Source: Synechococcus sp. BSA11S (GTDB lineage Bacteria; Cyanobacteriota; Cyanobacteriia; PCC-6307; Cyanobiaceae). From it: a stretch of 64,000 bases of DNA. Made by a program: the position numbers and the translations under genes. Each line of letters starts with the position of its first letter. Positions within the stretch are counted from its first letter, which is position 1. The stretch spans positions 1 through 64,000 of the forward strand of contig NZ_VNWP01000002.1 in assembly GCF_014224355.1 (NCBI RefSeq), given 5' to 3'. Shown here piece by piece: positions 16,519 through 25,162 of this stretch. The notes beneath the pieces are model-generated. The model made no database searches. It saw only the letters and a list, made by a program, of their open reading frames with translations, and was not told the origin of the DNA.

Positions 16519-17769
16519 ATGAGCGGCAGTATCGGGGTGGTGGGGGGCGGCCAGCTCGCCTGGATGCTGGCTGCGGCAGCTCGGGAGCAGGGCATTGAGC
16601 TCCACGTCCAGACCCCCGCTCTCACCGATCCCGCCGCCCGGCTGGCCAGCAGTGTGGTGCGTGCCCCTCTTGATGATCTGGAGGCCACCCGCCGCCTGGC
16701 CGAGAAGGCCTCGGCGATCAGTTTCGAGAACGAATGGCTCGATCTCGACGCCCTCGCCCCGCTCGAGCAGCAGGGTGTGGTGTTCATCCCCCGCCTGGAG
16801 TCCCTGGCGGATCTGGTCTGCAAACGTCAGCAGCGACTGCTGCTGGAGCGGTTGCGCCTGCCGTCGCCCCGCTGGTTTCCACTCGAGCAGGTGCTGATCC
16901 CCCCGGCACCGGCTGAGGAGGATGAAGCGATGCAGGCCGAGGCCGATCAGGACGCCGGCGGAGAGCAGGAGCCGGAGCCACCCCTGACGCCGCAGTTGCC
17001 GGCGGGGTTTGACTTCCCGCTGATGGCCAAGGCGGCGAGGGGGGGCTACGACGGCCGCGGTACCCGGGTGATCCGCAGTCAGCAGGAGCTGGAGGCCCTG
17101 ATCGAGTCGGTGGATCCTGGCCTCTGGCTGTTGGAGGACCTGGTGGCCTTCGAGCAGGAGCTGGCCATGGTGGCCTGTCGCGACCACCAAGGCGCGGTGC
17201 AGTGCTATCCCCTGGTGGAGACCCACCAGCACGATCAGGTCTGCGACTGGGTGCTGGCCCCTGCCGCCGCCAACCAGGCGGTGCAGGCCCGGGCCCGCAA
17301 TGTGGCGGCCTCGCTGCTGGCCGCCCTTGAGTATGTGGGAGTGCTCTCGATCGAGTTCTTCTACGGACCTTCAGGGCTGCTGATCAACGAGCTGGCGCCA
17401 AGGACCCACAACTCCGGCCATTACACGATCGAGGCGACCCGCACCAGTCAGTTCGCCCAGCAGGTGCGCCTCGTTTCAGGGCAACCCCTGGGGGACATCA
17501 CCATGGAGCTGAACGGCGCGCTGATGGTGAACCTGCTGGGCTTCGAGACCTCCACCGCGGCCTACGCCAGGCAACGCCAGGCTCTGGAGGCTCTGCCCGA
17601 TGCCAGCCTGCACTGGTACGGCAAGCGTCTGGCCAGGCCTGGGCGCAAGCTGGGCCACATCACCCTGGTGCTCAAGGCCACGGACGCAGCCGAGCGGGCC
17701 CTTGAGGCAGAAATCCGTCTGGCTGAGGTGCGCGCGATCTGGCCGCTGCCACCGGAGCGGACCCCTTAG
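16519..17769 (+). CDS. purK: 5-(carboxyamino)imidazole ribonucleotide synthase
   Basis: 416 residues, ATP-grasp. Converts AIR, bicarbonate and ATP to N5-CAIR in purine synthesis. Landmarks: GVVGGGQLAWML at the start, FENEWLDLDAL, the ATP-binding MAKAARGGYDGRGT, and the C-terminal INELAPRTHNSGHYTIEA. A strong GGAGG (16508-16512) lies 6 bases before the ATG. Odd: an acidic, Gln/Pro-rich insertion of about 35 residues (around residues 132-166, with EEDEAMQAEADQDAGGEQE) between the preATP-grasp part and the ATP-binding loop, longer than in typical PurK. Confidence 0.93.
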   Translation: MSGSIGVVGGGQLAWMLAAAAREQGIELHVQTPALTDPAARLASSVVRAPLDDLEATRRLAEKASAISFENEWLDLDALAPLEQQGVVFIPRLESLADLVCKRQQRLLLERLRLPSPRWFPLEQVLIPPAPAEEDEAMQAEADQDAGGEQEPEPPLTPQLPAGFDFPLMAKAARGGYDGRGTRVIRSQQELEALIESVDPGLWLLEDLVAFEQELAMVACRDHQGAVQCYPLVETHQHDQVCDWVLAPAAANQAVQARARNVAASLLAALEYVGVLSIEFFYGPSGLLINELAPRTHNSGHYTIEATRTSQFAQQVRLVSGQPLGDITMELNGALMVNLLGFETSTAAYARQRQALEALPDASLHWYGKRLARPGRKLGHITLVLKATDAAERALEAEIRLAEVRAIWPLPPERTP

Positions 17770-17960
17770 AGTTTGCAAGGACTGCTGTGTTGGTGACTGC
17801 CTTTCACAGTTTCTGATCTGACTCCCTCTTCGACGTGGGTGGTCTGTCGTGACGGTGACGTACACCGGCCTCGTTGCCGGAAACGAAACCCCACTTTGAC
17901 TGCCCCTCTGGTACTACCAGGTCGAACACTGGGGCAAGACGGCACAGCGGTTCACCCTTT

Positions 17961-18242
17961 TCATCCCTTCCGGCAGAGGCGATCCAGACACTCCTGGAGT
18001 TGGTCTCTCGGCCAGGACGTGACCACGAACACTTCCTGGGCGGTGCTGCCGCGCCTGGCCAGCAGCTTGAACCCTCCGTTGATCGGGATCGACACCCGCA
18101 GCCGCAGGCGCGGGCTGTGCCCCTTCACCCGGCTGATCACGGCCGGGGTGATGGTGTCGATGCCTTCCTCCCGGGCCAGCACCTTGAGTACGGGGATCAG
18201 GCCCTCCAGGTAGGTGCTGTGGGTGATCACAACCCGACCCAT
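17961..18242 (-). CDS. DUF2103 protein, predicted metal-binding
   Basis: 93 residues from ATG 18242. It begins MGRVVITHSTYLEGLIPVL, then RVKGHSPRLRLRVS and GGFKLLARRGSTAQEVFVV, the core of the DUF2103 family of cyanobacteria and archaea, described as predicted metal-binding. Cytosolic, no membrane segments. Stands alone; the upstream neighbour is divergent. Function unknown. Confidence 0.8.
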   Translation of the reverse strand: MGRVVITHSTYLEGLIPVLKVLAREEGIDTITPAVISRVKGHSPRLRLRVSIPINGGFKLLARRGSTAQEVFVVTSWPRDQLQECLDRLCRKG

Positions 18243-18309
18243 GGGTATTTCTCCCCAATGGTCAACTGTAGGTGGGCTGGCTAAGACAAGAGGGCCTCGC
18301 CGAGCCTCG

Positions 18310-18540
18310 GTGGACCTGACACGCACATCGCTCAGCCTCGAGCTCAGCCGGCAACTCGGCGAGGCCGTTGAGGTGCTCACCATGGCCCAGCCCCTGCGCC
18401 GGCAGGTGAGCGGCCTGGCGGTCTGCTCCGGGCGGCTGTTCAGCTACGTGCTCGACAGAAGGGCTCTGAGCCTGCAGGTGCGCAACCTGCTGATGTTCAC
18501 CGTCCGTCCGCAGGAGGAGGCGCTGCCGGGGCTGGCCTGA
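18310..18540 (+). CDS. Hypothetical protein, 76 aa
   Basis: Starts at GTG 18310 (an ATG-type start is lacking in this region of the frame). It is a short soluble protein with two predicted helices (LSLELSRQLGEAVEVLTMAQ and ALSLQVRNLLMF). Divergent from the DUF2103 gene with 67 bases between starts. Convergent with clpS, whose end is 27 bases away. No known family. Confidence 0.45.
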   Translation: MDLTRTSLSLELSRQLGEAVEVLTMAQPLRRQVSGLAVCSGRLFSYVLDRRALSLQVRNLLMFTVRPQEEALPGLA

Positions 18541-18567
18541 GCCTTGGGTGGGCCTGAGCGTCCCGAA

Positions 18568-18858
18568 TCACTCCCGCTCGAGCGGGGCCATCGTCAGGCC
18601 CTCCTGGCCCAGTTGCTGGTGGTGCAGCTCGGCCTGCTCCTGGGGCCCACTCCAGACCACCGCGGAACCCCCGCGATCGATCTGATGGGCCAGCTCCCAG
18701 GCGCGGTCGGGTCCCATGCCCGGCAGGTAGCGCACCAGGCAGTTCACCACGTGCTGGAACGTGTTGACGTCGTCGTCGAGCACCACGACCCTGAAGTGGG
18801 GATAGGGCTGGCGAAGGCGGATTCCCGCCGGGATCGTCTGGGCTCCCGGGGTTGCCAT
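18568..18858 (-). CDS. clpS: ATP-dependent Clp protease adaptor ClpS
   Basis: 96 residues. Delivers N-degron substrates to the ClpC/ClpA chaperone. Core motifs are visible: FRVVVLDDDVNTFQHVV (substrate-pocket Asp/Asn and Phe), CLVRYLPGM, then AWELAHQIDRGGSAVVWSG and the helix with QAELHHQQL. Length is normal. The monocistronic gene is divergent from petN. Confidence 0.92.
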   Translation of the reverse strand: MATPGAQTIPAGIRLRQPYPHFRVVVLDDDVNTFQHVVNCLVRYLPGMGPDRAWELAHQIDRGGSAVVWSGPQEQAELHHQQLGQEGLTMAPLERE

Positions 18859-18925
18859 CGTTGTTCTGCGGCTGGTGGCGACTCACACTAGGTAAACTCT
18901 CGATAACCGTTGCTGGGGCGCCCCC

Positions 18926-19027
18926 ATGCTCATCACCCTCGCCTGGGCTTCCCTGGCTGCCCTCTTCAGTTTTTCGATCGCCATGGTCGTCTGGGGTCGC
19001 AACGGCGACGGCACGATCAACTTCTGA
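18926..19027 (+). CDS. petN: Cytochrome b6f complex subunit PetN
   Basis: 33 residues from ATG 18926, so short that ordinary gene callers skip it. One membrane helix ([19 protein letters not shown]) is followed by WGRNGDG, the diagnostic PetN ending. PetN is a one-helix subunit at the edge of the cytochrome b6f complex in the thylakoid membrane. It is divergent from clpS with 67 bases between starts, and another small membrane protein follows 27 bases downstream. Confidence 0.92.
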   Translation: MLITLAWASLAALFSFSIAMVVWGRNGDGTINF

Positions 19028-19054
19028 TCCACCAAGGGATCGCTTCTCACCCGG

Positions 19055-19228
19055 ATGCCTGAACTCCCACTCACCAGCACCAATGTCCTGGCGCTGACCG
19101 CCTCTGTGCTGCTGGTCTTCGTCACGGGAGGAGTGATCTATCTCTCAGCGGTCGAGTGGCGTGATCGTCGCCGAGCCAGCCGTGGCTCACGCCCGGCATC
19201 CGGTCGTCTCTCCTCCGGTCGGCGGTGA
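19055..19228 (+). CDS. Small one-helix membrane protein downstream of petN
   Basis: 57 residues from ATG 19055 to TGA 19228. One clear membrane helix (NVLALTASVLLVFVTGGVIYLS) is followed by a strongly basic tail (VEWRDRRRASRGSRP). It begins 27 bases after petN in the same orientation, so it is probably co-transcribed. No family assigned from sequence alone. The placement suggests a thylakoid-associated small protein, which is inference. Confidence 0.65.
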   Translation: MPELPLTSTNVLALTASVLLVFVTGGVIYLSAVEWRDRRRASRGSRPASGRLSSGRR

Positions 19229-19359
19229 CGCGGGCGAGGCCCGCCTGCATCCATGGCCCCCTGGTTCGTGAATCACCCGCCGAGCTGGCTGAAGCCCGCT
19301 CCAGATGACTCCTGGGCACGGTGGCGCACCACGCTGTCTGTCATGCCCTCCCCCCACTG

Positions 19360-20847
19360 ATGACCCTCTCCCTGCCCCGTTGGAAGGGTGGTCTGCCCTG
19401 GCCTCCTCGGCTTGGGCCTCTGCCGATCACCTCGGCCGTGATCGCTCTGCTGGTGCTCGCCCCGGCCAGCCAGCTCCACCGTTTTCCCCGCTCGAACGCC
19501 GAGGGGCTGGAGCGGGTGGTGGCGATGGCCACGCTGGTTCAGAGCTTTCAGTCGACTGATGTGCGGCCGGTGCCCCTCCTGTGGCAGGAGCGTCTTGGAG
19601 CTGAGCCGGCCGCCAGGCTCTGGGCCCGCCAGCGGGGACCCTGGTGGCAGTTCTGGGGCCGGGAAGGGTCCGCCCACCTGGTGGTGCCGGCCCGGCTGTT
19701 CGGCCCTCAGGCCAGCATGGCCCTGCCGGAGGGGGCCCTGCGGGTGGACGATCTGGTGGTGATCGCTCCCGATCCCCTCTCCGAGCAGACCCTCCAGCAG
19801 CAACTGACCCGCACCTCCCGCCCGCCCCGCGGCCTGGAGCAACGCTGCGTGAACCTGTTGCGAAGTCGCCAGGCCGTGGTCTGGACCAAGCTGGCCCTGG
19901 CCCAGATCTCGGGTGACCTCGCCCCGCTTCTGCAGGGATTCCAGCAGGGCTGTCTCACAGTCAGCGCCGAGGCTGATGGCCTCTACTGGCAGGGAGAGGC
20001 CAGTGCCAAGCCAGATTCGGTGGTAGCGGCATCGCCGCAGCCTCCTGAGCCGGCCCGCAGCCGGGAGCCCCTGCCGGAGAATCTGCTGCTGGAGGTGGCC
20101 GGGGCACGGCTTGATCAGTTGCTGGAGGCCCTGCTCAGCAACGCCGTGATCCGGCAGCCGCTGATGGATCGCTATGGCCTTGACCAGACGGCCCTGGAGC
20201 GATTGAAGGGCACCCCGTTCCTGCTGAGGCTCAGGCCCCAGTCCAAGGGCCCCTTTCTGGCCTCTCTGGAATTGCAACTGGCGGTGGGCGAGGACCGCTC
20301 AGGCTGGACAGGTTGGCTGGCGACGCTGCGCCAGGCCCTGGAGAGCCAGGGTCTGAGCGATCAGCGCTCCAGCACCGGCAAGTCCGGGGCGAGCGCCGTG
20401 CAGGCGAAGCTGCCCAGCAGCCTCTGGCTGCGCGAAGACGGCACTCCATTGGGCGGCTGGCGCTGGGTGGTGCCGGCATCCGGTGGTGCCCCTGAGCTGC
20501 TGTTCGTGCTCGGCGCCGGGCTTCCGGGGGGAGAGCGCTTCCCAGCGGCCATGGCTCCGGCGGGTGGGGGGCTCAGTCTGCGGGCCAGGCCTTCAGCCCT
20601 CTCCGAGCTTGGCTTGCTGCCCCCGGATCTGCCCGCGGTGGCCAGGCGCTCCAGCCAACTGGAGATGGTCTCCGCTCCGGCGGGAGCGTCCAGATCAGGG
20701 GCCGGCAGCTCCCAGGGCAGCGGGTCCGGGCTGTCGTGGCTGTGGGGTTCCTTGCGTCTGGAGCTCTCCCCGGCGAGCCCGCCAAGGATCTCCCCACTGA
20801 ACCCAGCACCGAAGGCGAAGGATCCCCCTCAGCCGGGCGAGCGCTGA
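19360..20847 (+). CDS. Conserved hypothetical protein with N-terminal membrane anchor
   Basis: 495 residues from ATG 19360. A hydrophobic segment near residues 20-40 (LPITSAVIALLVLAPAS) acts as signal or anchor. The rest is a large soluble Trp- and Leu-rich region with no motif I can name (for example QTDVRPVPLLWQERLG-type sequence and WWQFWGREGSAHLVVPARLFG), ending in a Ser/Pro-rich tail. It looks like the periplasmic or lumenal proteins of unknown function seen in Synechococcus genomes. It ends 25 bases from the converging thf1 gene. Confidence 0.6.
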   Translation: MTLSLPRWKGGLPWPPRLGPLPITSAVIALLVLAPASQLHRFPRSNAEGLERVVAMATLVQSFQSTDVRPVPLLWQERLGAEPAARLWARQRGPWWQFWGREGSAHLVVPARLFGPQASMALPEGALRVDDLVVIAPDPLSEQTLQQQLTRTSRPPRGLEQRCVNLLRSRQAVVWTKLALAQISGDLAPLLQGFQQGCLTVSAEADGLYWQGEASAKPDSVVAASPQPPEPARSREPLPENLLLEVAGARLDQLLEALLSNAVIRQPLMDRYGLDQTALERLKGTPFLLRLRPQSKGPFLASLELQLAVGEDRSGWTGWLATLRQALESQGLSDQRSSTGKSGASAVQAKLPSSLWLREDGTPLGGWRWVVPASGGAPELLFVLGAGLPGGERFPAAMAPAGGGLSLRARPSALSELGLLPPDLPAVARRSSQLEMVSAPAGASRSGAGSSQGSGSGLSWLWGSLRLELSPASPPRISPLNPAPKAKDPPQPGER

Positions 20848-20872
20848 GCAGGCCCCTGTCGGTGTCGGATCC

Positions 20873-21643
20873 TCAGCCCCCCTGGGGGGCAGTGGGAGGG
20901 GTGGCCTCAGCCGAGGTTCCGGATTCGCCTTGGCTCTCCCCGGTGGGGTTGGCGGTGGCGGGGGGCGCCAGTTTCTCCTGAGCCTGACGCTCCCGGCGGC
21001 GGCGTTCCGCCGCAAGGGTCTCCTCCATCAGCTCGACGGCCTGGGCCATCTTCTCCAGAGTGCTCGCGTAGAGGTTGAGGTCCTTGTCGACCCGTTCCTT
21101 CATCAGACCCATGGACTCACCGATCTGATGGGCGGCCTCCCTGAGGGCCTGGGGTTCCACGGCTTCGGCGCCACGGGCTCGCTGCAGCAAACTGAGCAGC
21201 CCCACGGCGAACAGGCGTGAGTAGTGGAAATCGGGCCTGTCGATACCGGCCAGCACCCCGGCGATCAGCTCAGGGGCCCCCTCGCCCCGCTGGGCCAGCC
21301 ATTGCTTCACTTCCTCGAGGCTGTGCTCTCCCACCGCTGCCACGGCGGCGTCATGCTGGGCGCGAATCCGCTCGGCATCGAAGCCCGAGGAGGCGCAGAG
21401 GGCCGCAAACAGGGGCTCACGCTGCTGCTCCGGCCTGTAGCCCTTGGCGAAACCATCAAAGACCTGGGTGAGCCCCACCGCGAACAGCGGGTCGCTGCGG
21501 AATCCGCTCTGCCGGCTGAGCAGATGCAGCTCGACGAGAAGCTCATCGACCATGCGCCGGTACAGAGGACCGATCACATAGGGAAAGGCTGCGTGGAAGG
21601 CACGCTTGCTGTCAGCAACGGTGAGGCAGGCGCTCACACTCAT
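20873..21643 (-). CDS. thf1: Thf1/Psb29, photosystem II biogenesis protein
   Basis: 256 residues from ATG 21643 (a GTG lies two codons upstream). Helical protein with the family signature TVADSKRAFHAAFPYVIGPLYRRMVDELLVELHLL at the N-terminus, then VGLTQVFDGFAKGY, DFHYSRLFAVGLLSLL, and a C-terminal coiled coil (ETLAAERRRRERQAQEKL). Known Thf1 proteins bind and stabilise the FtsH complex and affect photosystem II repair. Divergent from clpP with about 100 bases between; ftsH lies 1 kb further on, in keeping with that role. Confidence 0.93.
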   Translation of the reverse strand: MSVSACLTVADSKRAFHAAFPYVIGPLYRRMVDELLVELHLLSRQSGFRSDPLFAVGLTQVFDGFAKGYRPEQQREPLFAALCASSGFDAERIRAQHDAAVAAVGEHSLEEVKQWLAQRGEGAPELIAGVLAGIDRPDFHYSRLFAVGLLSLLQRARGAEAVEPQALREAAHQIGESMGLMKERVDKDLNLYASTLEKMAQAVELMEETLAAERRRRERQAQEKLAPPATANPTGESQGESGTSAEATPPTAPQGG

Positions 21644-21744
21644 CCGCACGAATGCCTGGACATTAGCGCTGCACCCCCCCGGGGCGATCGGGCGCCGCGA
21701 GCACCGACCTCGGTAGGATCGCCGCAGTTGCTCTGCCGCCGCCG

Positions 21745-22335
21745 ATGATCCCGATCGTGATTGAGGATTCTGGCCGGGGTGAACGCGCCTTTGATATCTA
21801 CTCCAGGCTCCTGCGTGAGCGGATCATTTTTCTGGGCGAGACCGTGACTGCAGAGTCTGCCAACCGGGTCGTGGCGCAACTCCTCTTTCTGGAGGCGGAG
21901 GATCCGGAGAAGGATATTTTTCTCTACATTAATTCCCCCGGAGGATCCGTCTACGACGGCCTCGGCATCTTCGACACGATGCAGCACATCAAGCCGGATG
22001 TGCAGACGGTCTGCGTGGGCCTGGCCGCCAGCATGGGAGCTTTTCTGCTCACCGCAGGTACCAAGGGCAAGCGCAGCAGCCTGCATCATTCCAGGATCAT
22101 GATTCACCAGCCCCTTGGTGGTGCCCGCGGCCAGGCCAGCGACATCCGCATTCAGGCGGATGAAATTCTCTTCCTCAAGGACAAACTGAACCGCGAACTC
22201 GCCGAGCGTACCGGCCAACCCCTGGATCGCATTCAGCTGGACACTGACAGAGACTTCTTCATGTCGCCTGCAGAGGCCGTGAGCTACGGACTGATCGACA
22301 AGGTGATTGAAAAGCGTCCAGTCCGGCCGCTCTGA
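21745..22335 (+). CDS. clpP: ATP-dependent Clp protease proteolytic subunit
   Basis: 196 residues. Serine peptidase of the ClpP family. Catalytic Ser in AASMGAF (near residue 96), His in [10 protein letters not shown] (near 121) and Asp in [10 protein letters not shown]. The helix [21 protein letters not shown] links the rings. Cyanobacteria carry several clpP genes; which paralogue this is cannot be told without alignment. It is divergent from thf1. Confidence 0.93.
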   Translation: MIPIVIEDSGRGERAFDIYSRLLRERIIFLGETVTAESANRVVAQLLFLEAEDPEKDIFLYINSPGGSVYDGLGIFDTMQHIKPDVQTVCVGLAASMGAFLLTAGTKGKRSSLHHSRIMIHQPLGGARGQASDIRIQADEILFLKDKLNRELAERTGQPLDRIQLDTDRDFFMSPAEAVSYGLIDKVIEKRPVRPL

Positions 22336-22359
22336 GTGATTCAGCCTTGCTGATCACTC
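22334..22359. terminator. Hairpin between convergent clpP and a 71-aa gene
   Basis: GAGTGAT-t-CAGC / GCTG-ATCACTC with a CTT loop and one bulged T. It overlaps the clpP stop and the end of the convergent gene and can serve both directions. There is no long T-tract. Confidence 0.5.
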
Positions 22360-22569
22360 TTCACTTGAGATCTGCAGGCCGTTCTTGCTGCCTTCTAGTT
22401 CTTTCCAGAGTTTGCGGATCTCATCGTAAGCCTGATCCTGGTTGAGTTTGCCGTTGCTCTGCAGACCAACGATCAGGCCAACGCGATCAGCAAAACGCTC
22501 CAGATTCTGGTGAAAAGCCAGCCGTTGCGGACTCCAGTCGTCGCCGCGATAGGCACTGAACGACTCCAT
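22354..22569 (-). CDS. Small conserved hypothetical protein
   Basis: 71 residues from ATG 22569 (open to a GTG at 22611). Helical, soluble: YRGDDWSPQRLAFHQNLERFADRVGLIVGLQSNGKLNQDQAYDEIRKLWKEL in two parts. The pattern fits a short cyanobacterial family of unknown function. Lies between clpP (convergent) and ftsH (same strand, upstream direction reversed), about 90 bases from the end of ftsH, so it may be read from the ftsH transcript. Confidence 0.65.
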   Translation of the reverse strand: MESFSAYRGDDWSPQRLAFHQNLERFADRVGLIVGLQSNGKLNQDQAYDEIRKLWKELEGSKNGLQISSEE

Positions 22570-22697
22570 CGGAGAGCGGGTGCTGCTCAAAATCTGGATG
22601 CGCAATGACACAGGTTAAGCAAAGACCTCAACCGTGCGGGGCAAGGTTTGGTTAAGAACCTGACCCGCGCCCTCCGGGGCCGGCGGGCTGCACAAGC

Positions 22698-24623
22698 TCA
22701 GGAAGCGGGCAGCAGGGGCGAGAAGCGGTCCTTCTCGGGAATGGTCGTGAATTCGGCCACCACGGCGCGGAACTCATCGCCATCGAGAGTTTCCTTCTCG
22801 ATCAGCATCTCCACCAGTCGATCCATGCAGTCACGATGGCTGGAGACCAACTGCTGGGTGTCGCGGTAGCAGAGGTCCACGATGCTGCGGACCTGCTCGT
22901 CGATGCGCCGTGAGATGGAGTCGGAGACATCGCTGCGGGTCATCAGATCGCGGCCGAGGAACACCTCCTGATTGCCGGCCTCCAGGGACACAGGCCCCAG
23001 ATCGCTCATGCCGAACCGTGTCACCATCTGGCGGGCCATGCTGGCCACCTGCTGGATGTCGCCTCCGGCGCCCGTGGTGACTTCGGCGTGGCCAAAGACC
23101 ACGTCTTCAGCCACACGGCCACCAAGAGCTCCCATGATGCGGGCCTTGAGCTGGGCGCGACTGACCAGCATCTGCTCCTCGTCGGGGGCGAACCAGGTGA
23201 GACCCTGGGCCTGACCGCGAGGAACCAGGGTGACCTTCTGAACAGGGTCATGGTCCTTGACGAGGGTGCCGACAAGGGCATGGCCCACTTCGTGGTACGC
23301 GATCAGCCGCTTGCTGCGACCGTCGGTGAGGGGTTTGCCCTCCATGCCGGCGATCACCCGATCCACGGCATCATCGATCTCAGCGAGGCTGGTGGCCTCC
23401 TTGCGGCGGCGGGCGGTGAGGATGGCCGCCTCATTGAGCAGGTTGGCCAGATCGGCGCCAGTGAACCCCGGGGTGCGCCGGGCGATGGCCTCGAGGGACA
23501 CATCCTCGGCCAGCTTCTTGTTGCGGGAGTGAACTTTGAGAATCGAGAGCCGTCCCTTGATGTCCGGCGCGTCGACGCTCACCTGGCGGTCGAAACGGCC
23601 AGGACGCATCAGCGCCGAATCGAGTACGTCGGGGCGGTTGGTGGCGGCGATGATGATGATGCCGCTGTTGCCCTCGAAACCATCCATCTCGGTGAGCAGC
23701 TGGTTGAGGGTCTGCTCCCGCTCGTCATTGCCCCCACCGATGCCGGCACCCCGCTGACGTCCCACCGCATCGATTTCATCGATGAAGATCAGGCAGGGGC
23801 TGTTTTCCTTGGCCCGCTTGAACAGGTCGCGCACGCGGCTGGCGCCGACGCCCACGAACATCTCCACGAATTCAGAGCCCGAGAGGGAGAAGAAGGGCAC
23901 GCCGGCTTCACCGGCGATCGCCTTGGCCAGCAGGGTCTTGCCGGTACCGGGAGGACCCACCAGGAGCACGCCCTTCGGAATCTTGGCGCCCACGGAGGTG
24001 AAGCGTTCCGGTTGCTTCAGGAAGGTGACCACTTCCTCGAGATCCTCCTTGGCCTCCTCCACCCCGGCCACGTCGTCGAACATCACGCCGGTTTCAGCCT
24101 CCATGGCGAAACGGGCCTTGGTCTTGCCGAACTGCATGGCCTGACCAGGTCCGCCGGGCATGGAGGACGATCGGCGCGCCAGGAAGATCAGGGATCCGAT
24201 CAGCAGCAGGGGGAAGAGCAGGTTGCCGAGGATTCCCAGAGCCGGAGGGGTGGTGCGAGGGGGGTGGATGTCGAAGCTGATCCCCTGCGACTTGAGGTTG
24301 TTGATCAACTCGGGTGCCAGGCCAGGGAGATCGACCCGCAGCCGTTGCACGCGGTTGTCCAGGTCGGGATCCACCGCCTCGATCACGGCACTGCGGCCCC
24401 CATCGAAGATATCCACCGCTGTGACCCGCCCCGCCTCGATGTAGTCGAGGAAGCGGCCGTAGCTCATGCGGGCCACGGCCGCATTGCGCGGGGCCACGGC
24501 GCCGGTGCGACCCTCAGGTGTGAACCGGCTGGCGCCGCCGTTCCCCAGCACCTGCCAGCCAAGGAACAGGGCCACTCCGATCGGGAGCAGCCAGAGAGCG
24601 AACAGACGCCAGCGCTGATTCAT
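22698..24623 (-). CDS. ftsH: ATP-dependent zinc metalloprotease FtsH
   Basis: 641 residues from ATG 24623. Two membrane segments ([17 protein letters not shown] at the start and [17 protein letters not shown] near residue 150) flank a lumenal domain. The AAA+ module carries Walker A GPPGTGKT (near residue 217) and the second region [13 protein letters not shown] with arginine fingers in RPGRFDRQ. The zinc site HEVGH is near residue 440. Degrades damaged thylakoid proteins such as D1. The neighbouring Thf1 is a known FtsH stabiliser. Confidence 0.95.
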   Translation of the reverse strand: MNQRWRLFALWLLPIGVALFLGWQVLGNGGASRFTPEGRTGAVAPRNAAVARMSYGRFLDYIEAGRVTAVDIFDGGRSAVIEAVDPDLDNRVQRLRVDLPGLAPELINNLKSQGISFDIHPPRTTPPALGILGNLLFPLLLIGSLIFLARRSSSMPGGPGQAMQFGKTKARFAMEAETGVMFDDVAGVEEAKEDLEEVVTFLKQPERFTSVGAKIPKGVLLVGPPGTGKTLLAKAIAGEAGVPFFSLSGSEFVEMFVGVGASRVRDLFKRAKENSPCLIFIDEIDAVGRQRGAGIGGGNDEREQTLNQLLTEMDGFEGNSGIIIIAATNRPDVLDSALMRPGRFDRQVSVDAPDIKGRLSILKVHSRNKKLAEDVSLEAIARRTPGFTGADLANLLNEAAILTARRRKEATSLAEIDDAVDRVIAGMEGKPLTDGRSKRLIAYHEVGHALVGTLVKDHDPVQKVTLVPRGQAQGLTWFAPDEEQMLVSRAQLKARIMGALGGRVAEDVVFGHAEVTTGAGGDIQQVASMARQMVTRFGMSDLGPVSLEAGNQEVFLGRDLMTRSDVSDSISRRIDEQVRSIVDLCYRDTQQLVSSHRDCMDRLVEMLIEKETLDGDEFRAVVAEFTTIPEKDRFSPLLPAS

Positions 24624-24744
24624 GGCTGAGGGAATTTTTAACAAGTGTAAAGCGCGCAATCCTCAGCCGAGGGTTCCCGGCCGCCGCGCCATGGCTTTCA
24701 GCTTGTCATGGTTACCTTCAGCCGCGAGCTTCGGTGACAGAGCT

Positions 24745-25044
24745 TCAGCTGATGCTCAGCCAGGCAGGGTCGTCGCTTTCCTGGATGGTGTCGAGATCGG
24801 GGGGCTCGATCAGCAGGTCGGCGCTCGGCAGTGTTTCCAGCAGTTCAGGTCCCCCCAGGCCGTGGGTCCAGATTTCCAGTTCCGCTCCCTTGGGGGCCTG
24901 GAAACTCAGCAGTTCAAAGGGGAAGATCACCCGCTCGAGGTAGAAGTCGCCGGGCCCGCAGGAACGCAGGATCACCATACGGTCGCTGGAATTGCGATAA
25001 CCGCAGGAGAGCAGGGCCAAGGGAGGAGTTTCGTCGGGATTCAA
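24745..25044 (-). CDS. DUF1830 protein
   Basis: 99 residues from a TTG at 25044. It follows the DUF1830 core: CGYRNSSDRMVILR, then FYLERVIFPFELLSFQAPKGAELEIWTH. This cyanobacterial family is small, soluble and uncharacterised. The last third is acidic (DLLIEPPDLDTIQESDD). It stands alone, between ftsH and the MacB-type permease. Confidence 0.8.
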   Translation of the reverse strand: MNPDETPPLALLSCGYRNSSDRMVILRSCGPGDFYLERVIFPFELLSFQAPKGAELEIWTHGLGGPELLETLPSADLLIEPPDLDTIQESDDPAWLSIS

Positions 25045-25162
25045 CCATCAAGCCACCATCCCCCCAGGTCTTTGGTCACGGTCAGCACCGTTCAGCTTTC
25101 TTAAGGTTTTCTTGATGAGCCACCGGGGCCGGCACCCTGGTGGTTCCGCAGGATCCGTGTCA

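Noticed and set aside
24624-24700. HLR1-like TTTACACT/GTTAAAAA upstream of ftsH
   Set aside because: The period is 9, not 10, and the second unit lacks the C. The match is too weak to call.
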